The notes beneath the pieces are model-generated. The model saw nothing but the letters and a program-made list of their open reading frames with translations, searched no databases and had not been told where the DNA came from. Position numbers and translations under genes: made by a program. Below are positions 13,090-23,721 of a stretch of 64,000 nucleotides of DNA, piece by piece; position 1 is the first letter of the stretch, and each line of letters opens with the position of its first letter. This stretch comes from Sporobolomyces roseus (Eukaryota; Basidiomycota; Microbotryomycetes; Sporidiobolales; Sporidiobolaceae): contig JADILM010000001.1 of assembly GCA_016617785.1 (NCBI GenBank), positions 2,108,001-2,172,000 on the forward strand, in the 5' to 3' direction.

Positions 13090-13551
13090 CTCCGCTTGAT
13101 CAGTGACTCAATGCTCAAGGTAGAGTAAGCGTTTAAGTGACTGGTAGAAAGCGAGTAAGCTGAATCGTTGTAAGCGAGAAGAAGAAGTGAGAGAGGGGGC
13201 GAAAGAAGGAAGAAGAGAGAGAAAGGAAGAGAGGAAACTTTGAGGAAACAGCGAGAACTTAGAAAGAAGTCGCTCCCGCTCTCATTACTCTGGCAGGGGT
13301 CGCCTGTAGTACATATAAGAGTAAGCGACCACTAGCTGAAGGAGTCAGAGAGAGGGAAGATTTTGAGAACTCACCTCTCGCTCAAAATCCCTCGCAATTC
13401 TCGCAATTCGAAAAAGGCTAGTCCTGAGATCCGATTCGTACTCGTTCATAGATTGACAAACACAGTACCAATCTAAAGATCGTGAAGCTCTCTCATATAC
13501 ACTTTTCCCACTCCACCGTTCTTCTTCCCTCTTTCCCTCTTTCCCTCCTGT
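13090..13551. other. Intergenic upstream of PUF gene
   Basis: Holds the PUF promoter and leader (minus strand, leftward from 13090 upward) and the 3' end of the HEL2 transcript. The plus strand is purine-rich at 13180-13270, so the PUF leader is pyrimidine-rich. No gene seen. Confidence 0.4.
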
Positions 13552-16476
13552 CTATCGACCACCAGCGAGTCCTCCCGACATAAGTACGAACTTTTGTCTA
13601 CCCTTCCCCTTCTTTCCTCCTCCCTGTCCATTCCCATTCGCACCCGCTCCGCCCTCTTGCTCGAAAGCCCAAGCTTCCCTCTCTCCAGGAGGAGTGATTC
13701 CTTCATCCGTAATAGTTCTCGACATTCCAGGTTTCTGTAATGCTGCTCTCATCCTCGCTCGAGCATCTGCGGCGGCGGAAGATGAAGGGAGGGAAGGGAA
13801 TTCCAATCCTGAACTAGCTCGAGGTGGTGCTTGACGTGATTTCGAGCCTACTTTGATTGAAGAGGAGGTTGAAGCTGGTCGAGGCGTCGAAGAGGTAGGT
13901 GTACGAGAAGACAAGGAAGGGAAAGAAGAAGGTGAAGGTTGTCGAGTGACAGGAGCGGATGATGGAGTGAGAGTAGGGTAACTTGATGTTGCAGGTGCTT
14001 GAGTTCCTCCAGATCCTGCCGCACTCCAAGGGGTTGATCCTCCTACTACTCGTTTCTTTTGTACTCCCGAATTACGGAGTCCGATCACGTTACTGGCGTT
14101 ACTTGCGCTCATTAAGGAAGGGAAAGGGTTGCTTCGAGGTTGAACGGGAGCGGGTCCGGATGAAGTTGCCGCTCGTTCAACTCGATCCCAAGTCGTCGAT
14201 GGGCGTTGAGTACGATGTTGAGCAGCGAGAGCACGAGCGGAAGTAGGGTTCGCGTTCGTCGGAACTCCATTGAGAGTTGGTGCGAGAGGAGCGAGAGATG
14301 GGAATTGGTTTTGCTGTGAGAGTCCCGAGCATCAACCAATCTGGACCAGCTACGAGTAGATGAATTGAGCGGTTAGACTCACCTCGTTCTGAGTATCTCT
14401 CCAAGCGTTGAGTACAGCTTGACGTTTATCGGGTTCGTCGAAAAGTTCAGCAGTTCCCTTGATCAACGAAGCGGCTTCCTCGACTCGTTGATCAAAGATG
14501 TTGAATAGTTGATCCACGAGGTCTGCAGCAGAAGTTTCGTTTCCTCTATAAGATCGAACTAAATCGACTCAAAAGTGAAAACTCGATCAGCTCTGGAACT
14601 CGTTTTGAAGAGAAAAAGGAGACGCACCAGCGAATCTGAATGCAGCTATTCTACCTTCGTTGCCACCAACAGCGTCTTGAACCCTCTGCATCAATCCAGC
14701 ATGTTGAGCCAAAGTTTCCGAATCCCTCGCTCTCCCCGCTCCATTCCCACCACTCGGAGTATTCGCACCACTTCCACTCGGACTCGTTTCGTTCATCGTC
14801 GTCGTCGTAAGTTGTCCTCCGAACCCTGCACGATTTCTCGATCCTCCACTTCCTCCAGCTGATAAACCAGGAACTGATCTTTCGCCCAAAGCTTGTCTCG
14901 GAGGAGGTTCAACGAAACTCGCAGCAGCTCCAGCATTCCTTCCACCTCTCCCTCCACCCCTAGTATTTCCTCCACGCTCGGTAGCTCCAGTAGAATAAAC
15001 GAAATTAGTTTCGATCCTCCTCGCTTCTTTCCTACTCTTTTGATCCGTCCCTCCTGTACCGAACGATCCTACTCCATGTTCTTGTAAAGCGTGGGCTTGT
15101 AAATCTAGTTCTGATTCGAATACGACGAATTTTTGAGCGAGGCATTCAGGATGAGGACATAAGAAATGAGCATCTTTGAAATGTTGTTCCTATTTTTTTC
15201 ACTCAAAACCTTTCAATCAGCTATGCACTCCCGAGAGAGGTGGAGAGAGGAGGGGAGAACCCCGTACGAGTCGATCATAATTGAGATGATATTGATGCCT
15301 GACCCCTAATCTAACACAAACGAAACATTCCTCATGCATCTCCCTACAATGTTTGTACAATCCATCCGAATCGTAAAACCACCGCTTACAGAACCCGCAC
15401 ATGGCATGTTGTTTCTCCAAATGTGAATCCAACTCACTCTCCCGCTTCGTAGCTTGATTGTTGTTCCCGTTTCGACCGGGAGGTGCAGAGTGAGGTAAGG
15501 CGAATAATTCGTGTTCGTGTGCGAAAATCTTCTTGTTCGAACAACAGAGATCACAGAGTGTCGTATGGTGGGCTGCTCGGACGTGTCGTTTGAGATCCGA
15601 CCAACCGGTGAGGATTTGAGGACAGGGATCGGAAGAGGAAGAAGTCGTTTCGGAATCTGTTTCGGGGGTTGTTGAATCGGAGTTTGTTCCAGGTCGACAA
15701 GGACAGTTGAATCGAAGTAATGAGAGAGTATCCTCCAATTGCGCTCGAGTTTCAAACAAGATTCCCAACTGAACAAACACCGAAAAAAGTGAAATCTCGT
15801 CAAAAGAAGAATCCACAGAGAGGATATGGGCAAAAACGGTGTAGGACTCACTTTGGTATCACTGAATGGAGTAGATTCTGCATCATATTCCTCAAACAAC
15901 TTGCTTTCACTCTCTGTAAAGATGACCGAATTACACTCCGTCTAATCCAATTCCTCAATCAGTATTTCCCTCTCATCGTTATAAAGGAGAGTCAGGAGTG
16001 CTTACCTTGCAAAAAGTACATTCCCTCTTCTTATACAAAGCCCTCAACCTGATTGAACAAGTATGACAAGTTCTATGATTACAACTCCCCAAAGCCCAAT
16101 ACTGAACGGGTTCAGCACAAATGAAACAGATTTGATCTCCATCTCCATCCCCATCTCCTTCTCCTGCTTCGAGAGTAGCTTTCGCGGATGCTGCTGCTGC
16201 GAGTGCCGACAAGTTGGCGGCTGCTAAATGACCCGATAGGGGAACTGATTCTTTTGGAGACTGAGGAGAGGGACGAGAGAGGTGTGGTGGTCGTTGTTTA
16301 CCTTTACCTCGATTCGCTGAGTTGGAGTTGTTACGTGGTGCGCGAGAGGGAGGGGCAGGTTGTGAAGTCGAATTGGAAGATGAGGCAGGAGGAACGTTGT
16401 TGTTTGAAGAAGGAGGAGTAGCTGTGGTAGGAGTATTATCCGTTAATTGTCCAGAGAAGGCTGCTCTGCGTGACAT
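13552..16476 (-). CDS. HEL2: RING E3 ubiquitin ligase of ribosome quality control, HEL2/ZNF598 family
   Basis: Senses collided ribosomes and ubiquitinates 40S proteins. Exons: 16006-16476, 15852-15911, 15268-15768, 14628-15189, 14383-14558, 13552-14313, giving 843 residues. A Ser/Pro-rich start precedes a C3HC4-type RING: CFICAEPVQYWALGSCNHRT, CHTCSIRLRALY, ECTFCK. Next comes the family's SDTKLGILFETRAQ linker and the zinc-finger series (CDLCCSNKKIFAHEHELF, HAMCGFCKRWFYDSDGLYKH, CREMHEECFVC, DAHFLCPHPECLAQKFVVF). A helical segment AVRSYRGNETSAADLVDQLF matches the HEL2 'VR.Y..GD..A.DLID.FW' block. The Gly/Lys-rich tail ends KGKGRQKFVLMSGGLAGGR. The exon-4 donor pairs with acceptor TTTAG at 14559 rather than the later TATAG, because only that keeps the conserved block in frame. 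Confidence 0.92.
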
Positions 16477-16754
16477 TGTTGACGTAAGAGCTAGTGTCGA
16501 GTGAGGTGAAAGAGATCAACGTTGCTCTCCCAGTAAATTTTGTCGCCGCAAAAGTCGAGTCGATCAGTATTGTAAGAACTCGCTCTTGAAGTCCTCCCGA
16601 GTCATACTAATGCTCTGAGAAAGCTCTCGTTCAGTCCCTCGCCCAAAACAACAAAATCTTGCGAAGAAAAAACTTCGTCGATTCAATTCAATTCATTTAT
16701 GTACTCTCCTTCCCTCCTCCTCCCTCGCCCTCGAGCTCACAGTAGAAAGTAAAT

Positions 16755-18142
16755 CTAGTGACCTCTATCCTCCCCATCCTTCTTCTCTTTCTCTTCCTTG
16801 TCCTTCTCTCCCGTGAAATAATCTTTCGTCTTCTCAGCATCACTCTTCCCATTCTCCTTCTTTCCTTTCTCTTCTTTCTCCTTTTTCTCGAGTTTCTCCT
16901 TCTCCAACAACGCTTCTTGTTCCTCTTCTTCTTCATTCGTTGTCTCAGCGGCCGTTTGTTTGTTCAACACCTATTTTACAACCCCACTCTCATTCACCGT
17001 CAGCATCTCGTTCGTTCAAGGAAAGTGAGAGAGGAAATAAACGTACGAGATCATGTAAAGCGATAACTGCACGAATCAAAGAACTCAAATACATAACCAA
17101 CAACTGATCGTTCGTAGCAACCGTAAATGGTCTCTCCTCTCCCTCTTTCCCCTGACTTCCCCCAGTAATCGCACTCTCCAAATTCGGTAACAAGTTGAAA
17201 ACATCTTGAAGGTTGTAAATGATCTGATGGTTGACCGGCAGAGTACCTTCGACGACTGATTCCAAGTATTCTTTGATTTCGATCAGACGTGAATGGAGGC
17301 CTTGGAGGGATTGTAATTGATCTGAAACTCGAGAGGACAAAGTTCCGACTGATAAGTTCTTGACGTCTCGTAGGAGGTGCTCGACTCCAATCTCTTCAGC
17401 TTCGGATGCCGAGATGAGAGAGGGAACGTGAAGGAATGTTTTTTGTGTCGTCGTACCATCCTACGCTCACATGTTCGATTGATCAGTACGGTTGGAAGTG
17501 GTAGTAGTCAGAAAGGAGAGTGGAGAGCGTACATCTTTGATCTCTTCTACTGCGAAGTAAGCATCGGTTGGAATTGCTCCTTTCCCAGAACCTCGTTCTC
17601 CATCAGGTCGGATATCGACAATGACCATGACAGGTTTCGTAGAGTACCTCTTGATGACTTCGTTGATTTCCAAATCGGATGATCTCAGTTTAGGTCCAGT
17701 GTGATACCAACCGATCAACTTTTCTCTTGCTAAACTCACTCTTTCCAAGTCAGTTCTCGTTTGAGGAAAGGGAGTGGAGGGGTGGGGGAAGCTTACCATT
17801 GACCTTTTTGAACATATCATTCATAGATTCTATATAGTTGTGATCTAAGAACCAAGTTCTAGGATCTTTCTCATCTTCCTCAAATGGAACTACACCCACT
17901 CCAAACTCGATCAGCTCTTCTCCGCACATCCAATACAATGACAGAGAGTACGTACCTGCGAATGAATTTGTGATTTCGTAACCTTTTGAACCTAAATCTT
18001 GACCCAACAAGATTCCTACTACTCGTTTCTTTGTTCCCTTTGCTACTCGATGGAAATGATCTTGGATTGATAATAGGACGAGAGGGTGGACAGTGACTGA
18101 TTTGGTCGACAAGGTCGAGATTAAGAGGTCTGTCGTGGACAT
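16755..18142 (-). CDS. RPN8: 26S proteasome lid subunit RPN8 (PSMD7), MPN- domain
   Basis: Lid subunit of the 19S regulatory particle that dimerises with RPN11. Exons: 17956-18142, 17797-17889, 17533-17729, 17047-17460, 16755-16970, giving 368 residues. The MPN domain spans about residues 10-150 ([64 protein letters not shown]). It lacks the JAMM zinc ligands, as expected for RPN8. The C-terminal helices include [20 protein letters not shown] and [19 protein letters not shown]. The last 80 residues are a Lys/Glu-rich tail, as in other members. I start at MSTTDLL (18142); a frame open further upstream to 18331 has no homology. Confidence 0.95.
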
Positions 18143-18587
18143 AATGACGAAGCCCTTTCTGCGAGGAGTGAGTTGAGGAGGTCTAGTGTTCGGCGCTGTT
18201 GTACTAGGTTGTAAATTGATAGGAGTAGCTATGAGTGGTTCAGAGCAGTCTAGAAGTGAGTGGAAGGAGAGAGTTGAACTTGTCTCCTCGTTTCGATATT
18301 CGATTCCTCCAAGATCAACCTTGAATTTCAACCATCAACTTCAATCACTCTAGACACCTACTCTACTCTCTTATTACCTCTACAAGACTCTACAGTAAGC
18401 CTACCAGCTCTCCCTTTCAACCCTCGCCCTCTCATCTCAAAGGTGGAAAAAAAAGGGCGATCAACCCATCTTGATCTCCAACTCGACTCTCCGGTCCCCC
18501 TAAATCCTCTCAAAGCACTCACTGATCATCTTGAGTCTACTCACAGCTCTCCTCTACTCATTCCAACCTTCTCCCTCGCTTCCAATC
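18143..18587. promoter_or_regulatory. Bidirectional promoter region RPN8 / NOP10
   Basis: The two genes are transcribed away from each other, with 445 bases between start codons. Plus-strand sequence near 18330-18420 is pyrimidine-rich (CTC/TCT runs). I cannot identify a proteasome control element. Confidence 0.45.
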
Positions 18588-19098
18588 ATGCATCTCATGT
18601 ACTCGTTCGTCTCATCCCTTCCCATCTCCTCCTCCCTTAACCCTCACTAACCCCCTCTTCCTTACCCTCAGGCTCAACCCCGAAGGTACTCGAATCTATT
18701 CATTGAAAAAATCGACCTCTTCTGGTGTACCAACGAAATCCGCTCATCCTGGTAAAAACTAATCTTCTCACTCTAATCTCTTTGTGCTTGTGAGTGCTGA
18801 TTGAATGAGAGATGGGGGATGGAACAGCGAGGTTCTCACCGGATGATAAGTATTCGAGACATAGGGTTACTATTAAGAGACGATGTAAGTCTCTCTCTCC
18901 TTTGGTTTTCCTATTCTACCCTCTTTGATGAGTTTGCTGATTGATGGCTCTCATTCTGTTGTTTGTTCGAAATAGTCGGAATGTAAGTCTCTCCACCACT
19001 TTCGTTCAAGTCTTCGCACATCTCACAGATTTAACTGATACGTTTCTTCGTTTTTTCCATTAAGTCTCCCAACTCAAAAAGCTGCTAAAGCTCTCTAA
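18588..19098 (+). CDS. NOP10: H/ACA snoRNP protein NOP10 with 7-nt micro-exon
   Basis: Small core protein of H/ACA ribonucleoproteins, needed for rRNA pseudouridylation. Five exons: 18588-18604, 18672-18751, 18828-18884, 18976-18982 (7 nt), 19065-19098, encoding 64 residues, the normal NOP10 length. The start MHLMYSLNPEGTRIYSLKK is the fungal NOP10 N-terminus, and [20 protein letters not shown] is its signature. The first donor is GTTCGT and the last acceptor is TTAAG; both are needed to keep the conserved frame. The gene is easy to miss because no exon exceeds 80 nt. Confidence 0.95.
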
Positions 19099-19405
19099 GC
19101 TCTTCGCAAGTGTAGCTCTCTTGTCGTTTCGTTAGAAGGGAGTTGGAGTAGGTAGAAGGGAGTGAGTGGAGTGGTAGAAGTGGGATTAGGGGCATTGTAT
19201 AAATGTATTTTTTATCGTTCCTTTCTTTCATCTCTCTCTGGCCTCAACCGAACGTATCAGGAAAGCATTCGCGCTTGGGGACTCGGGTTACTCCAAAGAG
19301 AGAGTGGACTTGATTCAAGACTTCACGAGATTTCAGAGTCAAAAGATTCAATGCGCTACACAAAAACGAAAGAGAGAGAGAGAGTGTTCACAGAAAAGGT
19401 GTCGT
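19099..19405. other. Convergent intergenic region NOP10 / AAT
   Basis: Tail-to-tail 3' ends. Contains a short AG-rich tract at 19368-19385. Nothing else recognised. Confidence 0.4.
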
Positions 19406-21386
19406 CTACAAGTTCCCTCTAACGACCTTATCGATAGTCTCCGCGACGTATTTGATATTGTTATTGTTCAAACCAGCCATCGAGACCCTCCCGTTTCCAG
19501 TCAAATAAATATGTCCATTCTCTACCAATTTCTTGCATTGTTCAGCTACACGACCTCGACTCGATACATCAGCTCTCATTCTCAACTCAGGAAAAGGGAG
19601 AGCAGGAGAGTAGGAGAGAGGACTAACGATTGAGGCCCGTAAAAGTAAACATTCCAATTTGATCCTTGACGTGGTTCCAACCGTTTGGACCAGGGGAAGG
19701 AGTCTTGTAAGTGTTGGTCAAGAGTTCGAAAAGTTTCGAACGCATCGAAATGATTCGATGAGCCATCGTCTCAATGTCTTGACACCATTCTCCAAACAGT
19801 TTCTCATCGTTCAAAATTAAACTCATCTATCGTCCCCAGCGTCTCCTCATCAGCTACTTGTCAAATATGGTGAAAAAGAGGGGCGAAAGGAGGTGGGAAC
19901 ATACGATCCTAGCACCGAAAGTTGGAGGGTTCGAGATTTCTTGTCTTTGTAAAATCAATAATTGACTCTTGATCCTCTCTGATCCACCTTCTTCTTTCCC
20001 AGAGTGACGAGCAACGATGTTCAAGGCTCCGATACGTTCTCCATAGAGACCGGCGTTCTTGGCGTAGGATTGACAGACTAGCAATGGGATTTCTTCCGAA
20101 ACGAAATGTCGAACTGCCCAGGCATCGTTGTCCAATGATCCTGACGCGAAACCCTACTCTCACAGCCACTCATCAGCTTCGAATTTGCAAGAGAAAGGAG
20201 GAGAGAGAACGTGTTTATTCACTTGGTAAGCGCAATCGAAGAAAGCGAAATGTTTCTTCTCTTTGAAAATCTTACTAATCTCTTTCCACTCGTCCCTTGT
20301 CGGGTCTACTCCAGTCGGGTTGTGAGCGCATGCGTGTAAGAGGAAGACTGATTGGGAAGGAGCGGATTTGAGGAATGATAGGAATGACGAGAGGTCTAAA
20401 CCGATCGTAGATTTATCGTAGTAAGGGTAATCGACCGTTTTGAGTCCGACATTGGCAAAGATCGATTTGTGATTCGCTATTCCCAGGAAGAGAGGGGGTT
20501 AGTGGCGAGGAACCGAGAGAGGGAAGAGAGGGAGGGAGACGTACCCCAAGTTGGGTTGGAAATGTAGATAACTTTGTCCTCTGCCTTCTTGCCTTGCCAG
20601 GGTTCGTAGAAACGTTCCAAGAATGCACCTCCGTAATGGTTCGCTCCAGTACCAGAAATCGTTTGAATACTATCATCGAAAGAAAGAATGAGCTCTTCGA
20701 TCTTTGCTTCTTCTCTCTGATTTTGCCCTTCGTCGAGAAACGAGAGAGAGAGAAAGGAAACTCACGTGCTGACCCTACCCTCCTTGATAGCTGGACTGTC
20801 CTTTCCAAAGATCAATTTCGAAGTAGCATTTACGAATCCCGGTAATCCAGCGATTGGAAGGTATTCGTGATCTAACGTATCGTCGTCTGCTAAGATCTTC
20901 TTAGCCTGTCACATCATAGCAATCTCTAGTCAGCTCGCAGATCCAAGGGAGAGCAGGAGATTCTCGACTTTATGACGGAATTCTCATCGAACAGGGAGAA
21001 AGTTGCCTCCTCCCTCCGCACGAGAGTATATAGAGAGAAAACGGGGGCTCACCTTTCGAACGGTAGGTAGAACGAATGGTTTCCCTTGATCGTCCCTATA
21101 AGCTCCTACTCCCAAATTGACTTTTTGAGGGAACTGATCCGCTTGGTAACCTGCCGTTAACGCAAAGATTGGGTCTGCTGGTGCGAGAGGAGTCGAGTGG
21201 AAGACTACAACAAGGTTGTATCTTGAGTGAGTGAGATTAGTTTGCGAGGAGGGGAGAGTGGAGAGGCGTACCATCGAGAGTAGTAGAAGAGGAAGACATG
21301 TGTTCAGTGACTTTGTTCAATCTAGCTTGAGCAATCGTTGCGGTTGAGATGGAAGTGGAAGAAGTAGGTGAAGAACGAGAGGTCAT
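19406..21386 (-). CDS. Aspartate aminotransferase
   Basis: PLP enzyme interconverting aspartate/2-oxoglutarate and oxaloacetate/glutamate. Exons: 21272-21386, 21053-21204, 20766-20905, 20545-20669, 20223-20476, 19905-20153, 19628-19826, 19406-19545, giving 457 residues. Visible family blocks: APADPIFALTAGYQADQFPQ, KVNLGVGAYRDDQGKPFVLP, SGTGANHYGGAFLERFY, ISNPTWANHKSIFANVG, LLHACAHNPTGVDPTRDEW, the PLP-lysine region CQSYAKNAGLYGERIGAL, and GNGRVSMAGL with the substrate arginine. There are two in-frame starts, 21386 and 21299; the first adds 29 Ser/Thr/Arg-rich residues with one acidic residue, near their end. The C-terminus GNL is not a peroxisomal signal. Cytosolic versus mitochondrial location is open. 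Confidence 0.93.
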
Positions 21387-21900
21387 CTGAGGTCCCGTTT
21401 CGCTGGAAGCCGATGAAATTCGTGGGGAAATTGAAAGGGGGTTTGACTCTTTCCTTTGGAGAGTGAAGGAGTGGTTGCTGAAGAACCGAGAAGTAGGATT
21501 CGAGAGAACTGGAGCAGGTGTGGAAAGAAGGCTTGCGATCGACAAATCGTAACTCGGTAATTGACGAACCGGCGATTTCAACGCTGAAATCAGCGTGCGA
21601 AGATTTGTGGATTCGTTTTCTATTACTCAGTAAGAGGTAGGAATAGTAAAGTAGAGTAGAGCTAGAGCGAGGAAGGCAGAGAGAGAGAGAGAGAGAGAGG
21701 AGATACAAAGGGAAGAGACAGGAATTGAAAGCAACAAGGGTTCAGAGATGCGAGAGACGAGAGAGTATATCATAGATGGTAGTAAAAGGTGGAAGAGAAA
21801 TGCTGAGTCTGAGAGCACGAGATAGGGAGAACGAGAGACAAAGAAAGGGGTATAGAGGGATGCGATGTAGAGTAAACGAAAACCGAGTCGAATCATTCAA
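21387..21900. other. Intergenic upstream of AAT
   Basis: AAT promoter and leader plus the 3' end of the UBL-AN1 gene. A reading frame open upstream of 21386 has no ATG before its stop, so I do not extend the AAT start. Contains an AG dinucleotide tract (21678-21699). Confidence 0.4.
21678..21699. repeat. (AG)11 microsatellite
   Basis: Uninterrupted AG dinucleotides. It lies in the probable AAT leader/promoter, where on the transcribed strand it reads as CT repeats. Confidence 0.9.
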
Positions 21901-22555
21901 TCAGAACGACGTGAGCTTGTCGCCGACTGTACGTTCAGCTTCTAGCTTGGACTTGTTCTGTTGGAACGCAGCTTGTTTGCAGGAAGCGAGATTTGGGCAT
22001 TTGTGATCTGTTGAAAAACGGGACAAGTCAATACTCAGAGGATTCACGAAACGAAGGAAGGGAGAGCGTACCTTCACTCAATCGATGAGTTGAACAGAAT
22101 GAAGTGCTGCACAAGTTGCAATCTCCTACGATTCGAACAGCCGCCTGGGAGCATCGATCTGTCGCGTTCATGTAGAATCCACATCGTTTCTTTGGTGCTC
22201 CTCCTCTCAATCTGTGATGACGACCCTCCGCCTATCAGTCTGACGTTTTTGTACAGGATGGAAGCAAAGACCGATGCTCACCTCAGAGCTAATCCGACAG
22301 TTGAACCCTCTTTGACTCCATATTCGCTCAACTCTTTTCCAGCGGTCAATTGTCTCGCTCCGTAAATCAATCGTTGTTCTTCAACCGGGATAGCAGTTCG
22401 ATCCGCAATGGCGAATTGAAGGTCTGAGACGTTTGAAGCGTCTGTATTTTAAACGAGGCGAGTTAGCTCCAAATTGCGAATGGGTGAATGAGGGGGTGAG
22501 GAAGCGTACCGAAAGGAAGGGAACGACCAGAGAGATCTCTAACGTAGAAATGCAT
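21901..22555 (-). CDS. Ubiquitin-like domain / AN1-type zinc finger fusion protein
   Basis: Exons 22510-22555, 22282-22441, 22072-22211 and 21901-22007 encode 150 residues. Residues 1-74 form a ubiquitin-like domain: MHFYVRDLSGRSLPFGD, IPVEEQRLIYGARQLTAGKE, ending GLALRLRGG exactly where ubiquitin ends. An AN1 finger follows at once: KKRCGFYMNATDRCSQAAVR, CNLCSTSFCSTHRLSE, DHKCPNLASC. The tail is a short helix (QQNKSKLEAERTVG). Ubiquitin-AN1 architectures are known (ZFAND4 in animals), and AN1 proteins often work with Cdc48/p97 or the proteasome in stress responses. Whether the GG is cleaved is unknown. Confidence 0.88.
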
Positions 22556-23196
22556 GATTGTTTGAGAAGTGAGGTCTGTGGAATGGGCCGAAGAATGCGA
22601 GGGAAAGGGGTGAAATGAATGGAAAGGAGGCGAAACAAAAGGAGATCGTTAGCTCGCTGCTCTTCTGGGTGCACAATGGGATCACTGTATGAATGAGTAG
22701 CTCCTGGGTAAGACCACACCTCGACAGCCGGGGGATCGTGTGAGGTTTGATGACCGAATAACCCGATCGAACTGTCTCCCTCCTCGCCACTTCCTCTGGA
22801 AGTGCAGTTTCTTTTCCCGATAGTCTTTCCATACACTTATCGTCCTGCCCGAACGGATGAGAGATGCTCACGTTGAAGTTGTTGAGATGGGTGTCGTAAT
22901 CGATTTGTGCTGTGCTAATTCGAGGAGAGCGATAAGCTGGAACTGATCTGTAGGTCGAGCGTGTAGGAGAGCTGGTGATGGTAGAGTCGCGATTCGAAGA
23001 TTGAGGTTGAGGGAAGGAGCGGAAGAAGAAGAACGCAATCGACTTCCTTCCTCGCCTTCTTTCAAAGTCTCTCTCTCTTAATTTTCGCTGTTTCAACTGA
23101 AGCGATTCTTGTACTCGTGACGTTTCTCACTGAGAGCTCTGTAACAAGTCAGAATCTACACGGTTGCCACAAAGTTTCGAACTCCGTCATTTCGTC
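22556..23196. other. Region upstream of UBL-AN1; no supported gene
   Basis: Holds the UBL-AN1 promoter. On the minus strand, frames around 22620-22836 (SYPGATHSYSDPIVHPEEQ) and 22880-23090 (AQIDYDTHLNNFN before a GTGAGC) look somewhat protein-like. I could not join them into a convincing spliced gene. Confidence 0.3.
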
Positions 23197-23721
23197 TCAC
23201 CACTTCAGCGACTTTCCTCTTCTTCTGAGGCTGAGCGTCTCATCACTGGGGTGTTCCCTCGACGTCGCGGACAGCTTGACTCCTTGTTCAGAGAATGAAA
23301 ACTGGAGTCGAATCCTGTCGAATCCTGCTTCGAAGCTTTCCTCTCTGCCTCCCTCTAGCTTCCTGACAGCCCCGGTCGCTATCTTGACGACGTCGTACCG
23401 TCTAAGAGACGTTGAGAAGAGTGTCAGAGTGCGAGAGAGGGAAAGGAGAGGAAGGAATCTTTTTGACTTACGTTGACCTTCGCATTTCTGCCACCTGCTC
23501 TCCCTTGACCTCCCCTTCCTTTTGACACTTCTCTACGAGCAGTTCTTGTTGAGCTCGACGATCAGACTCGCTGAGCCTGTTCTTGCAGCTTCAATGTCCT
23601 CTACTCGCACCTTCACCATTTCCACCACGACATTCGATCATTTCGTGCTGCTCACACTCCTTGAGACCCCGCCATTAGACAAGCTTCCATTCCGTTCACC
23701 TTCTGACCACAGCGACTCCAT
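23197..23721 (-). CDS. Possible small coiled-coil protein, unknown family
   Basis: Tentative three-exon model: 23656-23721, 23472-23581, 23197-23401, 126 residues. The best part is the junction of exons 2 and 3: a strong donor AC|GTAAGT and acceptor CTTAG| join two long open frames (QQELLVEKCQKEGEVKGEQV then RYDVVKIATGAVRKLEGG, DRIRLQFSFSEQGVKL). Exon 2 is predicted coiled coil followed by a beta-rich end, loosely like small kinetochore proteins, but I cannot name the family. Exon 1 and its AAG acceptor are weak, and the gene may begin further upstream (an open frame ETLRRDKLEEMESLWSEG precedes the chosen ATG). Confidence 0.35.

Noticed and set aside
14550..14627. Using acceptor TATAG (14552) for HEL2 exon 5
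   Set aside because: It shifts the frame out of the conserved VRSYRGNE block; TTTAG at 14561-14559 keeps it.
19406..19414. Peroxisomal targeting signal at the AAT C-terminus
   Set aside because: The last three residues are GNL, not SKL-like.
21387..21581. Upstream extension of aspartate aminotransferase
   Set aside because: The frame continues but has no ATG before an in-frame stop; only a TTG is available.
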